From: Actinernus sp. WN-2022 | Lineage: Eukaryota; Cnidaria; Anthozoa; Actiniaria; Actinernidae | Assembly: GCA_030867875.1 (NCBI GenBank) | Contig: JAOWCC010000916.1 | Location: forward strand, 1,062,001 to 1,126,000 | Reading direction: 5' to 3' | DNA length: 64,000 nt | In this document: piece by piece, positions 25,792-36,641 of the stretch | Position numbering within the stretch: the first letter of the stretch is position 1 | Layout of the letters: the number at the start of each line of letters is the position of its first letter | Position numbers and translations under genes: made by a program | The notes under the pieces: generated by a model | What the model saw: the letters and a program-made list of their open reading frames with translations, nothing else | The model's database searches: none | What the model was told of the DNA's origin: nothing

Positions 25792-26873
25792 TCATCTTAG
25801 ATTTGCTAATTTCCCGACATAAATTCTCGTGTTCGTCGCTTTACGGACAATGAACCGATTTTGTGTGCGATTTTGATCGGAAAGGAACCGGCCGCAAAAC
25901 ATCTGAATGGGAAACAGAACCAAATCTCCCACGGGGCAATGGCATAGTGTTAGTAAGTTTCGAGAAGTCTTATCAAGTTTTCTCACATGCAGCATCTCTC
26001 CTTTTTCATTTTCCTTCATTACTGCAAAGATATGAATTGAAAAATGCACCAGTTGTAAAAAACCAAAGGCATACAAATATTGCCACAAATTCCGGATGCT
26101 TTGGTAAATAATTAATATGGTTGATGTTAACGCTAAGCTGAAGAAAGCCAATAAAGTGTTCATTTGAAAACAATCTAGCAAGTTTGGTATTTACATTGAT
26201 CAAGGGAAATCTTGTAGGACGTAGCTGTGTACATCTGATTACAAGTAGTGAAAGTGACATAACGCGCGCGGTTATTGACGTCACAATAGAGTTTGGCGGG
26301 TTGCAAGTTTTGCCGAAAAAACTCGCGTTCATAATGCTCTCGCAGCATTCTGTACACGTTTGCCTCTTATACTTCACTATCTAAAACGCATGGACAAGGA
26401 TGCCTGTGCGTACTAGGAGAGCCAGCAGAATTTGGGAACTATTCTCTTGTTCAACTAAACTCTTGTTCATTTGGATTTGATTCATGGCTCGACCGCCGAA
26501 AGTCGCTGTTGTATTGCAGATGAATAAGTAAGGTGAGAACTTTGTTGTAATCACATGAAGATTTTCTGGCTCAACTATACTATAATTAATGCGGGATTTG
26601 CGATCGAGTAACGAATATCATAGTGCCTGTTTGCGACAGTTTATGGTAATCTATCTATACGCTCTAAAACCGGTTTTTGCCGTAAATGGTGGTATGTTCA
26701 ACGCGGCAAATTTAATTATCTTCTAGTTAATCTGCAATTCTGTAGATTCTACTACACTTTAATTCCCTCTTCTTGTTTCTCTGTTGCTTATATTTATTTC
26801 ATATAGATGTTGATATTTGCTCTTAGCTGGAACGTCGAACAGAGTCATTGCACTGGCGATGGAATATCCATTG
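25792..26873. repeat. Monomer 25, class C (1082 bp)
   Basis: Left dyad arm mutated to GTGACAT near 26257. The second 16-bp duplicate is altered (CAACTAAACTC). Confidence 0.95.
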
Positions 26874-27955
26874 TCATCTTAGATTTGCTAATTTCCCGAC
26901 ATAAATTCCCGTGTTCGTCGCTTTACGGACAATGAACCGATTTTGTGTGCGATTTTGATCGGAAAGGAACCGGCCGCAAAACATCTGAATGGGAAACAGA
27001 ACCAAATCTCCCACGGGGCAATGGCATAGTGTTAGTAAGTTTCGAGAAGTCTTATCAAGTTTTCTCACATGCAGCATCTCTCCTTTTTCATTTTCCTTCA
27101 TTACTGCAAAGATATGAATTGAAAAATGCACCAGTTGTAAAAAACCAAAGGCATACAAATATTGCCACAAATTCCGGATGCTTTGGTAAATAATTAATAT
27201 GGTTGATGTTAACGCTAAGCTAAAGAAAGCCAATAAAGTGTTCATTTGAAAACAATCTAGCAAGTTTGGTATTTACATTGATCAAGGGAAATCTTGTAGG
27301 ACGTAGCTGTGTACATCTGATTACAAGTAGTGAAAGTGACGTAACGCGCGCGGTTATTGACGTCACAATAGAGTTTGGCGGGTTGCAAGTTTTGCCGAAA
27401 AAACTCGCGTTCATAATGCTCTCGCAGCATTCTGTACACGTTTGCCTCTTATACTTCACTATCTAAAACGCATGGACAAGGATGCCTGTGCGTACTAGGA
27501 GAGCCAGCAGAATTTGGGAACTATTCTCTTGTTCAACTATTCTCTTGTTCATTTGGATTTGATTCATGGCTCGACCGCCGAAAGTCGCTGTTGTATTGCA
27601 GATGAATAAGTAAGGTGAGAACTTTGTTGTAATCACATGAAGATTTTCTGGCTCAACTATACTATAATTAATGCGGGATTTGCGATCGAGTAACGAATAT
27701 CATAGTGCCTGTTTGCGACAGTTTATGGTAATCTATCTATACGCTCTAAAACCGGTTTTTGCCGTAAATGGTGGTATGTTCAACGCGGCAAATTTAATTA
27801 TCTTCTAGTTAATCTGCAATTCTGTAGATTCTACTACACTTTAATTCCCTCTTCTTGTTTCTCTGTTGCTTATATTTATTTCATATAGATGTTGATATTT
27901 GCTCTTAGCTGGAACGTCGAACAGAGTCATTGCACTGGCGATGGAATATCCATTG
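26874..27955. repeat. Monomer 26, class C (1082 bp)
   Basis: Part of the C run. GGAACGTCGAAC just before it and in the tails of 26 and 27 marks local spread of a variant. Confidence 0.95.
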
Positions 27956-29037
27956 TCATCTTAGATTTGCTAATTTCCCGACATAAATTCCCGTGTTCGT
28001 CGCTTTACGGACAATGAACCGATTTTGTGTGCGATTTTCATCGGAAAGAAACCGGCCGCAAAACATCTGAATGGGAAACAGAACCAAATCTCCCATGGGG
28101 CAATGGCATAGTGTTAATAAGTTTCGAGAAGTCTTATCAAGTTTTCTCACATGCAGCATCTCTCCTTTTTCATTTTCCTTCATTACTGCAAAGATATGAA
28201 TTGAAAAATGCACCAGTTGTAAAAAACCAAAGGCATACAAATATTGCCACAAATTCCGGATGCTTTGGTAAATAATCAATATGGTTGATGTTAACGCTAA
28301 GCTAAAGAAAGCCAATAAAGTGTTCATTTGAAAACAATCTAGCAAGTTTGGTATTTACATTGATCAAGGGAAATCTTGTAGGACGTAGCTGTGTACATCT
28401 GATTACAAGTAGTGAAAGTGACGTAACGCGCGCGGTTATTGACGTCACAATAGAGTTTGGCGGGTTGCAAGTTTTGCCGAAAAAACTCGCGTTCATAATG
28501 CTCTCGCAGCATTCTGTACACGTTTGCCTCTTATACTTCACTATCTAAAACGCATGGACAAGGATGCCTGTGCGTACTAGGAGAGCCAGCAGAATTTGGG
28601 AACTATTCTCTTGTTCAACTATTCTCTTGTTCATTTGGATTTGATTCATGGCTCGACCGCCGAAAGTCGCTGTTGTATTGCAGATGAATAAGTAAGGTGA
28701 GAACTTTGTTGTAATCACATGAAGATTTTCTGGCTCAACTATACTATAATTAATGCGGGATTTGCGATCGAGTAACGAATATCATAGTGCCTGTTTGCGA
28801 CAGTTTATGGTAATCTATCTATACGCTCTAAAACCGGTTTTTGCCGTAAATGGTGGTATGTTCAACGCGGCAAATTTAATTATCTTCTAGTTAATCTGCA
28901 ATTCTGTAGATTCTACTACACTTTAATTCCCTCTTCTTGTTTCTCTGTTGCTTATATTTATTTCATATAGATGTTGATATTTGCTCTTAGCTGGAACGTC
29001 GAACAGAGTCATTGCACTGGCGATGGAATATCCATTG
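27956..29037. repeat. Monomer 27, class C (1082 bp)
   Basis: Front reverts to TTTTCATCGGAAAG; private CTCCCATGGGG near 28091. Confidence 0.95.
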
Positions 29038-30114
29038 TCATCTTAGATTTGCTAATTTCCCGACATAAATTCCCGTGTTCGTCGCTTTACGGACAATGAA
29101 CCGATTTTGTGTGCGATTTTCATCGGAAAGAAACCGGCCGCAAAACATCTGAATGGGAAACAGAACCAAATCTCCCACGGGGCAATGGCATAGTGTTAAT
29201 AAGTTTCGAGAAGTCTTATCAAGTTTTCTCACATGCAGCATCTCTCCTTTTTCATTTTCCTTCATTACTGCAAAGATATGAATTGAAAAATGCACCAGTT
29301 GTAAAAAACCAAAGGCATACAAATATTGCCACAAATTCCGGATGCTTTGGTAAATAATCAATATGGTTGATGTTAACGCTAAGCCAAAGAAAGCCAATAA
29401 AATGTTCAATTGAAAACAATCTAGCAAATTTGGTATTCACATTGATCAAGGGAAATCTTGTAGGACGTAGCTGTGTACATCTGATTACAAGTGGTGAAAG
29501 TGACGTAACGCGCGCGGTTATTGACGTCACAATAGAGTTTGGCTGGTTGCAAGTTTTGCCGTAAAAACTCGCGTTGACAAAGCGCTCGGAGCATTCTGTA
29601 CACGTCTGCCTCTTATACTTCACTATCTAAAACGCATGGACAAGGATGCCTGTGCGTACTAGGAGAGCCAGCAGAATTTGGGAACGCTTAGTTCAACTAT
29701 TCTCTTGTTCATTTGGATTTGATTCATGGCTCGACCGCCGAAAGTCGCTGTTGTATTGCAGATGAATAAGTAAGGTGAGAACTTTGTTGTAATCACATGA
29801 AGATTTTCTGGCTCAATCATACTATAATTAAAGCGGGATTTGCGATTGAGTAACGAATATCATAGTGCCTGTTTGCGACAGTTTATGGTAATCTATCTAT
29901 ACACTGTAAACCGGTTTTTGCCGTAAGTGATGGTATGTTCAACGCGGCAAATTTAATTATCTTCTAGTTAATCTGCAATACTGTAGATTCTACTACACTT
30001 TAATTCCCTCTTCTTGTTTCTCTGTTGCTTATATTTATTTGATATAGATGTTGATATTTGCTCTTAGCTTGAACGGACAACAGAGTCATTGCACCGGCGA
30101 TGGAATATCCATTG
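29038..30114. repeat. Monomer 28, class A with a class C-like front (1077 bp)
   Basis: The first 300 bases match unit 27. From about 29380 (AAGCCAAAG, AAAATGTTCAATTG) it is class A, so it is a mosaic. Confidence 0.95.
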
Positions 30115-30590
30115 TCATCTTAGATTTGCTAATTTCCAGACATAAATTCCCGTGTTCGTCGCTTTACGGACAATGAACCGATTTTGTTTGCGATTTTCAT
30201 CGGAAAGAGACCGGCCGCAAAATATCTGAATGGGAAACAGAACCAAATCTCTGACCTGGCAATGCCATAGTTTTAATAAGTTTCGAGAAGTCTTATCAAG
30301 TTTTCTCACATGCAGCATCTCTCCTTTTTCATTTCCCTTCATTACTGCAAATATATGAATTGAAAAATGAACCAGTTGTAAAAAACCAAAGGCATACAAA
30401 TATTGCCACAAATCCCGGATGCTTTGGTAAATAATCAATATGGTTGATGTTAACGCTAAGCCAAAGAAAGCCAATAAAATGTTCAATTGAAAACAATCTA
30501 GCAAATTTGGTATTCACATTGATCTTGTAGGACGTAGCTGTGTACATCTGATTACAAGTCGTGAAAGTGACGTAACGCGCGCGTTTATTA

Positions 30591-30605
30591 TACAATACAA
30601 TACAA
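30591..30605 (-). repeat. LINE 3' pentanucleotide tail
   Basis: Three perfect TACAA units on the plus strand (TTGTA on the element strand) sit directly at the satellite junction. A short-repeat tail in place of poly(A) is characteristic of CR1/L2-type LINEs. Confidence 0.9.
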
Positions 30606-30610
30606 TAACC

Positions 30611-30616
30611 TTTATT
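30611..30616 (-). promoter_or_regulatory. Candidate polyadenylation signal of the LINE
   Basis: TTTATT on the plus strand reads AATAAA on the element strand, about 20 bases before the element's 3' end. Position and orientation fit, but function is inferred. Confidence 0.5.
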
Positions 30617-30633
30617 TCGACTCGAATTTAAGG

Positions 30634-30648
30634 TAGCACAGGGTGCTA
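30634..30648 (-). other. Small hairpin in the LINE 3' UTR
   Basis: TAGCAC and GTGCTA are perfect 6-bp inverted arms around a 3-base loop, about 45 bases from the element's 3' end. Many LINE families carry a conserved 3' stem-loop recognised by their own reverse transcriptase; assigning that role here is inference. Confidence 0.6.
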
Positions 30649-30775
30649 ATATCTTCGAGAGAGAAAATAATAACAATAATAAATATATGTATAAAATAGA
30701 ATAGAGTAAAATAATTTACAATTTGTATCGAATGCTATAATAAAAATACCATTAATTATATGAATCTATCATTAA

Positions 30776-32806
30776 CTATCTACAGAAAGAACAGCAGTCA
30801 GTATCAAATTCAAGGTCGCTGATAGCAGATCTGAAAGCCCTAACAGTAGGAAGTGTCCTGATAGTGTTAGGGAGGGAGTTCCATAGCTTACTGCCATAGT
30901 AAGAAACAGAGTGCAAACCATATGTAGTAGTATTAACATGAGGAATAGTAAGGGAGTGTACTCCACGTAACTTAATACTACAAGTTCTATAGGTAAAAAG
31001 ATTACTGATATATTCAGGAGCTAGCCTGTGTAAGGACTTATATACAAGTGTTAAGATATTATGTATTCTCATATTATATAAGGATGGATGTCCTATGCGT
31101 TTAAGTAACTGCGTATATGTACTGTCGCGGTCATTATAGACGAAACGCAAGCTACGTTCATTAAGTTTTTCCAGTTTCTTCGAGTTGCGCTGCCCGCAGT
31201 GGTGCCATACTATTGAGCAGTAATTTAGATGTGGTAATAAGTAGGCATTGTATAACTTAACCTTAGTGTCGGTATCGATTAACCTCTTATGCCTTTGCAT
31301 GACCTGTGTTTGACAACTGACTCTGCGCGTGATATCAGCCACATGCTTTGTGAAATTAAGGTCTTTATCTAAGGTTACACCGAGCAATTTGATCCCATCA
31401 ACCATGTTGATCTCACCACTGTCAAGGCAGTAGGCTGGCTTATCCGCAGTGTTTCCCAGCCACATGCTAAGACATTTATCCGAATTGACTACAAATCCGT
31501 TGGAACTGAACCACCGACAGATAGTGAGGAGATCAGCATGCATGTTCTGATGGATCAGAGAAGGATCATTGCCAATAGAAAATATCTGAGTATCGTCGGC
31601 GTAAGTGCTGACTTTAGACTCAAGCTGAGTAAATAGGAGGTCGTTAAGAAAAATATTAAAGAGAAGCGGGCCCAATACTGATCCTTGAGGTATTCCTCTG
31701 GTAAGTGGATGCCAATCTGAGAAACAATCTCCTAATCTAACTCTTTGAAGTCGATCAGTGAAATAATTTTCTATAAGTGAACAGCTGCTGTTGGAGATAC
31801 CATAGGCTTTAAGCTTGGCTAGCATTAGCTTATGTGGTATGCTGTCGAATGCTTTAGACAGGTCGATTCCAATAATGGATGCTAATTGTCGTTTGTCTAG
31901 ACCACATCTAAACTCTTCCAGTATGTTAACTAGAGTGGCCTCACAGCTATAATTTTTGCGATAAGCTGATAAAAATTGAGATAACTTGTCAAGAAAATAT
32001 GAATAAAGCTGAGAGGCAAGGATACGCTCAAATACATTGTTAAAAGCTACTAGGACAGTAATAGGTCTATAATTAGTTTTGGAATATTCTATACCCTTCT
32101 TGAATACAGGTGTTACCTGTCCAAGTTTCCAGCAGTTAGGTATCATGTTAGAGGAGATAGAATAATTAAATAAATTAGATAAAGGTCTAGCGATAACATT
32201 GATACTGTCCTTAATAAGCCGTGTAGGAATATCATCGCAGCCAGTAGCCTTGGATGAAGACAGTGAAAGGACAATATCTGTGACAATAGCAGAGTTAACA
32301 GGTTGAAAAGTGAACTCATTATAGCTACAGCTAGACATAAAGTCATTGATACTATGAATACTAGGGTGGCCAGAAAAAGTAGCTCCATATTGAGTTTCAT
32401 CAGGTGCAGGCAAATCCTTGGTAATATTAGTAAAATAATCATTAAAAATATTGGCTGCGCGTTGCTTGTCAGTAATATACTCATCGTTCTCTTGTAAAAC
32501 AATGTCATTGGCCTGTCCACGTTTAGAATGGAAGAGTGCTCCAAATACCTTCCAAAAGTCCTTTGGTTTAGTTGAGATACCCTCTGCTTTATGATGGTAA
32601 TAGTTGGTTATAGCCTTTCTCCTCATTGATGTACAGATATTTCTTTGTCTCTTGTATGTGTCCCAGTTGACAGTATTTGATTCTTGCTTGTATTTGTTCC
32701 ATAATCTAATTCTATGTCGTATGGCACGTCGCCATTGGGGTGTCATGTAAGCGACATGCCCTCCACGTACATGGAACTGTTTTACTGGGACGTAAAACTG
32801 TTTTAC
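30776..32806 (-). CDS. LINE ORF2 fragment: reverse transcriptase plus C-terminal region, endonuclease missing
   Basis: This is the retrotransposon polymerase that copies element RNA into DNA at a nicked chromosomal target. Residue numbers follow the open frame that starts at 32908. Element sequence begins at residue 35, with a linker bearing an MTPQW motif (55-59) and a basic stretch, as found between endonuclease and RT in CR1/L2/jockey proteins. RT signatures follow in order: VTPVFKKG (265-272), NYRPI (279-283), motif A GIDLSKAFD with D349 and D355, motif B GIPQGSVLGP (405-414), and motif C YADD (436-439) with both catalytic aspartates. The thumb/C-terminal part includes LGVTLDKDLNFTKHV (509-523) and KLWNSLPNTIR (674-684), typical of this superfamily. 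There is no stop or frameshift over 676 codons, so the insertion is probably young. Without the endonuclease, and with no promoter of its own visible, it is most likely not mobile. The first in-element Met is residue 55 (codon 32746-32744). Confidence 0.93.
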   Translation of the reverse strand, partial: VKQFYVPVKQFHVRGGHVAYMTPQWRRAIRHRIRLWNKYKQESNTVNWDTYKRQRNICTSMRRKAITNYYHHKAEGISTKPKDFWKVFGALFHSKRGQANDIVLQENDEYITDKQRAANIFNDYFTNITKDLPAPDETQYGATFSGHPSIHSINDFMSSCSYNEFTFQPVNSAIVTDIVLSLSSSKATGCDDIPTRLIKDSINVIARPLSNLFNYSISSNMIPNCWKLGQVTPVFKKGIEYSKTNYRPITVLVAFNNVFERILASQLYSYFLDKLSQFLSAYRKNYSCEATLVNILEEFRCGLDKRQLASIIGIDLSKAFDSIPHKLMLAKLKAYGISNSSCSLIENYFTDRLQRVRLGDCFSDWHPLTRGIPQGSVLGPLLFNIFLNDLLFTQLESKVSTYADDTQIFSIGNDPSLIHQNMHADLLTICRWFSSNGFVVNSDKCLSMWLGNTADKPAYCLDSGEINMVDGIKLLGVTLDKDLNFTKHVADITRRVSCQTQVMQRHKRLIDTDTKVKLYNAYLLPHLNYCSIVWHHCGQRNSKKLEKLNERSLRFVYNDRDSTYTQLLKRIGHPSLYNMRIHNILTLVYKSLHRLAPEYISNLFTYRTCSIKLRGVHSLTIPHVNTTTYGLHSVSYYGSKLWNSLPNTIRTLPTVRAFRSAISDLEFDTDCCSFCR
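32765..32806 (-). repeat. 21-bp imperfect tandem duplication at the LINE 5' junction
   Basis: Two adjacent 21-base segments on the element strand both begin GTAAAACAGTT and translate as VKQFYVP and VKQFHVR. The first abuts the satellite. It could be native element sequence or a junction artefact made when the 5' end was joined; the window alone cannot decide. Confidence 0.8.
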
Positions 32807-32814
32807 TGACGTCA
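32807..32814. promoter_or_regulatory. CRE octamer rebuilt at the LINE 5' junction
   Basis: The insertion split the dyad just before GACGTCA, but the last base of the insert on the plus strand is T, so a full TGACGTCA is still present at the junction. The left arm is now about 2.2 kb away. Confidence 0.7.
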
Positions 32815-33400
32815 CAATAGAGTTTGGCTGGTTGCAAGTTTTGCCGAAAAAACTCGCGTTCACAATGCTCTCGGAGCATTCTGTACACGTCTGCCTCTTA
32901 TACTTCACTATCTAAAACGCATGGACAAGGATGCCTGTGCGTACTAGGAGAGCCAGGCCAATATGGGAACGCTTAGTTCAACTATTCTCTTGTTCATTTG
33001 GTTTTGATTCATGGCTCGACCGTCGAAAGTCGCTGTTGTATTGCAGGTGAATAAGTAAGGTGAGAACTTTGTTGTAATCACATGAAGATTTTCTGGCCTA
33101 ATCATACTATAATTAAAGCGGGATTTGCGATTGAATAACGAATATCATAGTGCCTGTTTGCGACAGTTTATGGTAATCTATCTATACACTCTAAAACCGG
33201 GTTTTGCCGTAAGTGATGGTATGTTCAACGCGGAAAATTTAATTATCTTCTAGTTAATCTGCAATACTGTAGATTCTACTACACTTTAATTCCCTCTTCT
33301 TGTTTCTCTGTTGCTTATATTTATTTCATATAGATGTTGATATTTGCTCTTAGCTTGAGCGGCGAACAGAGTCATTGCACCGACGATGGAATATCCATTG

Positions 33401-34482
33401 TCATCTTAGATTTGCTAATTTCCCTACATAAATTCTCGTGTTCGTCGCTTTACGGACAATGAACCGATTTTGTTTGCGATTTTCATCGGAAAGAAACCGG
33501 CCGCAAAACATCTGAATGGGAAACAGAACCAAATCTCCGACCGGGCAATGCCATAGTGTTAATAAGTTTCGAGAAGTCTTATCAAGTTTTCTCATATGCA
33601 GCATCTCTCCTTTGTCATTTTCCTTCATTACTGCAAAGATATGAATTGAAAAATGCACCAGTTGTAAAAAACCAAAGGCATACAAATATTGCCACAAATT
33701 CCGGATGCTTTGGTAAATAATTAATATGGTTGATGTTAACGCTAAGCTAAAGAAAGCCAATAAAGTGTTCATTTGAAAACAATCTAGCAAGTTTGGTATT
33801 TAAATTGATCAAGGGAAATCTTGTAGGACGTAGCTGTGTACATCTGATTAGAAGTCGTGAAAGTGACGTAACGCGCGCGGTTATTGACGTCACAATAGAG
33901 TTTGGCGGGTTGCAAGTTTTGCCGAAAAAACTCGCGTTCATAATGCTCTCGCAGCATTCTGTACACGTTTGCCTCTTATACTTCACTATCTAAAACGCAT
34001 GGACAAGGATGCCTGTGCGTACTAGGAGAGCCAGCAGAATTTGGGAACTATTCTCTTGTTCAACTATTCTCTTGTTCATTTGGTTTTGATTCATGTCTCG
34101 ACCGCCGAAAATCGCTGTTGTATTGCAGATGAATAAGTAAAGTGAGAACTTTGTTGTAATCACATGAAGATTTTCTGGCTCAACTATACTATAATTAATG
34201 CGTGATTTGCGATCGAGTAACGAATATCATAGTGCCTGTTTGCGACAGTTTATGGTAATCTATCTATACGCTCTAAAACCGGTTTTTGCCGTAAATGGTG
34301 GTATGTTCAACGCGGCAAATTTAATTATCTTCTAGTTAATCTGCAATTCTGTAGATTCTACTACACTTTAATTCCCTCTTCTTGTTTCTCTGTTGCTTAT
34401 ATTTATTTCATATAGATGTTGATATTTGCTCTTAGCTTGAGCGGCGAACAGAGTCATTGCACCGACGATGGAATATCCATTG
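33401..34482. repeat. Monomer 30, class C (1082 bp)
   Basis: Matches unit 40 at +10752 bp; has GATTAGAAGTCG near 33848 where unit 40 has GATTACAAGTCG. Confidence 0.95.
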
Positions 34483-35564
34483 TCATCTTAGATTTGCTAA
34501 TTTCCCTACATAAATTCTCGTGTTCGTCGCTTTACGGACAATGAACCGATTTTGTTTGCGATTTTCATCGGAAAGAAACCGGCCGCAAAACATCTGAATG
34601 GGAAACAGAACCAAATCTCCGACCGGGCAATGCCATAGTGTTAATAAGTTTCGAGAAGTCTTATCAAGTTTTCTCATATGCAGCATCTCTCCTTTGTCAT
34701 TTTCCTTCATTACTGCAAAGATATGAATTGAAAAATGCACCAGTTGTAAAAAACCAAAGGCATACAAATATTGCCACAAATTCCGGATGCTTTAGTAAAT
34801 AATTAATATGGTTGATGTTAACGCTAAGCTAAAGAAAGCCAATAAAGTGTTCATTTGAAAACAATCTAGCAAGTTTGGTATTTAAATTGATCAAGGGAAA
34901 TCTTGTAGGACGTAGCTGTGTACATCTGATTACAAGTCGTGAAAGTGACGTAACGCGCGCGGTTATTGACGTCACAATAGAGTTTGGCGGGTTGCAAGTT
35001 TTGCCGAAAAAACTCGCGTTCATAATGCTCTCGCAGCATTCTGTACACGTTTGCCTCTTATACTTCACTATCTAAAACGCATGGACAAGGATGTCTGTGC
35101 GTACTAGGAGAGCCAGCAGAATTTGCGAACTATTCTCTTGTTCAACTATTCTCTTGTTCATTTGGTTTTGATTCATGTCTCGACCGCCGAAAATCGCTGT
35201 TGTATTGCAGATGAATAAGTAAAGTGAGAACTTTGTTGTAATCACATGAAGATTTTCTGGCTCAATTATACTATAATTAAAGCGGGATTTGCGATTGAGT
35301 AACGAATATCATAGTGCCTGTTTGCGACAGTTTATGGTAATCTATCTATACACTCTAAAACCGGTTTTTGCCGTTAGTGATGGTATGTTCAACGCGGCAA
35401 ATTTAATTATCTTCTAGTTAATCTGCAATTCTGTAGATTTTACTACACTTTAATTCCCTCTTCTTGTTTCTCTGTTGCTTATATTTATTTCATATAGATG
35501 TTGATATTTGCTCTTAGCTTGAACGGCGAACAGAGTCATTGCACTGGCGATGGAATATCCATTG
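34483..35564. repeat. Monomer 31, class C (1082 bp)
   Basis: Private GATGCTTTAGTAAAT near 34788 puts a stop in the recurring frame; GGATGTCTGTG near 35088 is also private. Otherwise matches unit 41 (+10752 bp). Confidence 0.95.
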
Positions 35565-36641
35565 TCATGTTAGATTTGCTAATTTCCCGATATAAATTCC
35601 CGTGTTCGTCGCTTTACGGACAATGAACCGATTTTGTGTGCGATTTTCATCGGAAAGAAACCGGCCGCAAAACATCTAAAAGGGAAACAGAACCAAATCT
35701 CCCACGGGGCAATGCCATAGTGTTAATAAGTTTCGAGAAGTCTTATCAAGTTTTCTCACATGCAGCATCTCTCCTCTTTCATTTTCCTTCATTACTGCAA
35801 AGATATGAATTGAAAAATGCACCAGTTGTAAATAATCAAAGGCATACAAATATTGCCACAAATCCCGGATGCTTTGGTAAATAATCAATATGGTTGATGT
35901 TAACGCTAAGCCAAAGAAAGCCAATAAAATGTTCAATTGAAAACAATCTAGCAAATTTGGTATTTACATTGATCAAGGGAAATCTTGTAGGACGTAGCTG
36001 TGTACATCTGATTACAAGTGGTGAAAGTGACGTAACGCGCGCGGTTATTGACGTCACAATAGAGTTTGGCTGGTTGCAAGTTTTGCCGTAAAAACACGCG
36101 TTGACAAAGCGCTCGGAGCATTCTGTACACGTCTGCCTCTTATACTTCACTATCTAAAACGCATGGACAAGGATGCCTGTGCGTACTAGGAGAGCCAGCA
36201 GAATTTGGGAACGCTTAGTTCAACTATTCTCTTGTTCATTTGGATTTGATTCATGGCTCGCCCGCCGAAAGTCGCTGTTGTATTGCAGATGAATAAGTAA
36301 GGTGAGAACTTTGTTGTAATCACATGAAGATTTTCTGGCTCAATCATACTATAATTAAAGCGGGATTTGCGATTGAGTAACGAATATCATAGTGCCTGTT
36401 TGCGACAGTTTATGGTAATCTATCTATACACTGTAAACCGGTTTTTGCCGTAAGTGATGGTATGTTCAACGCGGCAAATTTAATTATCTTCTAGTTAATC
36501 TGCAATACTGTAGATTCTACTACACTTTAATTCCCTCTTCTCGTTTCTCTGTTGCTTATATTTATTTGATATAGATGTTGATATTTGCTCTTAGCTTGAA
36601 CGGACAACAGAGTCATTGCACCGGCGATGGAATATCCATTG
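35565..36641. repeat. Monomer 32, class A (1077 bp), frame broken
   Basis: ACATCTAAAAGGG near 35673 gives a stop in the 129-codon frame. TTGTAAATAATC is shared with units 42 and 46. It matches unit 42 up to about 35990, then differs through the dyad region. Confidence 0.95.

Larger units (their letters stand above)
1..30589. repeat. Satellite array, left block (monomers 1-28 and first part of 29)
   Basis: Head-to-tail copies of a roughly 1.07-kb monomer with no unrelated DNA between them. Every copy repeats the same landmarks in the same order: the 129-codon minus-strand frame, the 10-bp indel site, the CRE dyad, the GCTTAG/16-bp-duplication indel and the AACCGGTT palindrome. Copies differ by a few percent or less, and some blocks are near-identical. 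I found no host gene, RNA gene or unique sequence in this stretch. The monomer does not match any satellite family I recognise by name. Confidence 0.97.
30590..30775 (-). other. LINE 3' untranslated region
   Basis: AT-rich stretch between the ORF stop (30776) and the 3' junction. It holds the hairpin, the AATAAA hexamer and the TACAA tail listed separately. In this class of element the 3' end is what the reverse transcriptase recognises on its RNA; that role is inferred from family knowledge. Confidence 0.85.
30590..32807 (-). mobile_element. 5'-truncated non-LTR retrotransposon (CR1/L2/jockey-like LINE)
   Basis: The insert interrupts monomer 29 and reads on the minus strand, so its 3' end is at the low coordinate. 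Its size, 2,218 bp, equals the 3,286-bp interrupted unit minus a 1,068-bp class D unit. It has one long reverse-transcriptase frame, a 3' untranslated region of about 186 bp, an AATAAA signal, a short hairpin, and a tail of three TACAA units (plus-strand reading). There is no poly(A). The endonuclease domain expected upstream of the RT is missing, as is usual for 5'-truncated target-primed insertions. No target-site duplication is visible: only one T (30589 or 32807) is ambiguous. The clade is inferred from protein motifs and the short-repeat tail; CR1, L2 or a related group fits, and RTE or R2 fit less well. Confidence 0.95.
30115..33400. repeat. Monomer 29, class D with the GCCAATATGG marker, interrupted by the LINE (3286 bp)
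   Basis: Satellite portions are 30115-30589 and 32808-33400. The S form, the GCGCGCGTTT core and AGCCAGGCCAATATGGG place it with units 15, 33, 39 and 48. The insert sits inside the CRE dyad. Confidence 0.95.

Noticed and set aside
30584..30590. Target-site duplication around the LINE
   Set aside because: GTTTATT is present only on the left and GACGTCA only on the right; comparison with uninterrupted units leaves at most one ambiguous T.
30772..30966. Short frames inside the LINE (30772-30966, 32143-32544, 32303-32497)
   Set aside because: They lie in other frames over the continuous RT frame and have no recognisable domain.
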